Source: Protonemura montana
Lineage: Eukaryota; Arthropoda; Insecta; Plecoptera; Nemouridae
DNA length: 64,000 nucleotides
NCBI GenBank assembly: GCA_947568835.1
Contig: OX387602.1
Span: 5,240,570 to 5,304,569, forward strand
Direction: 5' to 3'
A model generated the notes under the pieces. That model saw only the letters and a program-made list of their open reading frames with translations. It did no database searches and was not told the DNA's origin. The position numbers and the translations under genes were made by a program. Position 1 is the first letter of the stretch. Each line of letters starts with the position of its first letter. Shown here piece after piece: positions 63,824 to 64,000 of the stretch.

Positions 63824-63940
63824 TAAGTCCACTGTGGCTCTGTGGTTAACTTGCTTGCTTGCAATCGACAAGGCATGCGTTCAATCCCCGACAGGGTAGA
63901 ATTTTGGCTGCGCACAGCTCGAGTCGCTCTGGTATCAAAA
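63824..63940 (+). mobile_element. tRNA-derived SINE, different head from the 17-19 kb family
   Basis: An A box TGGCTCTGTGG (63835-63845) and a B box GCGTTCAATCCCC (63877-63889) are spaced as in a tRNA, and a non-tRNA body follows (AGAATTTTGGCTGCGCACAG). No acceptor-stem closure is evident, so this is not a tRNA gene. The right border is not defined; the element may run to the window end. Confidence 0.5.
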
Positions 63941-64000
63941 CATTGAACTAAGATGCTGTCCAGAGTGATTGACATATTCTGCCAACAGGTAGCGCTGATT

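Overview
This looks like arthropod nuclear DNA, most likely from an insect. The genes have introns with GT-AG borders and long AT-rich non-coding tracts. The coding exons form GC-richer islands, and tRNA-derived SINEs are present. The protein families point the same way: an insect-type large cadherin with a PCDH15/CDH23-like membrane end, and a type II transmembrane collagen. I see no bacterial, viral or CRISPR-like feature. I do not assign a species.

Layout. (1) 5021-5453, minus: first coding exon of a transmembrane collagen. Its Gly-X-Y exons must lie further left; I could not find them in 1-5020. (2) 14149-14259, plus: a possible 36-codon lysine-rich ORF. (3) 17.5-19.6 kb: two copies of one tRNA-derived SINE family. 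The second is a perfect snap-back palindrome with a 13-bp target-site duplication. (4) 19786-20045, minus: a possible exon of an unrecognised gene. (5) 24015-25538, minus: the large last coding exon of a secreted Gln/Gly/Tyr-rich protein with an interrupted polyglutamine tract. (6) 29864-30013 and 35221-35433, plus: two candidate exons, perhaps of one small secreted protein. (7) 43416-61754, plus: the main gene, a cadherin of about 1,902 residues in 13 coding exons whose splice phases join, with one uncertain border at exon 7. (8) 63824 to near the window end: another tRNA-derived SINE.

The cadherin carries a signal peptide, about 13 cadherin repeats, a membrane-adjacent domain like that of PCDH15/CDH23, one transmembrane helix and a Gln/His-rich tail of about 217 residues. 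It is predicted to be a surface adhesion or apical-protrusion protein. The collagen and the polyQ protein are also membrane or secreted proteins, but nothing shows that the loci act together. Most of the remaining sequence is intron or intergenic DNA in which I see no gene.
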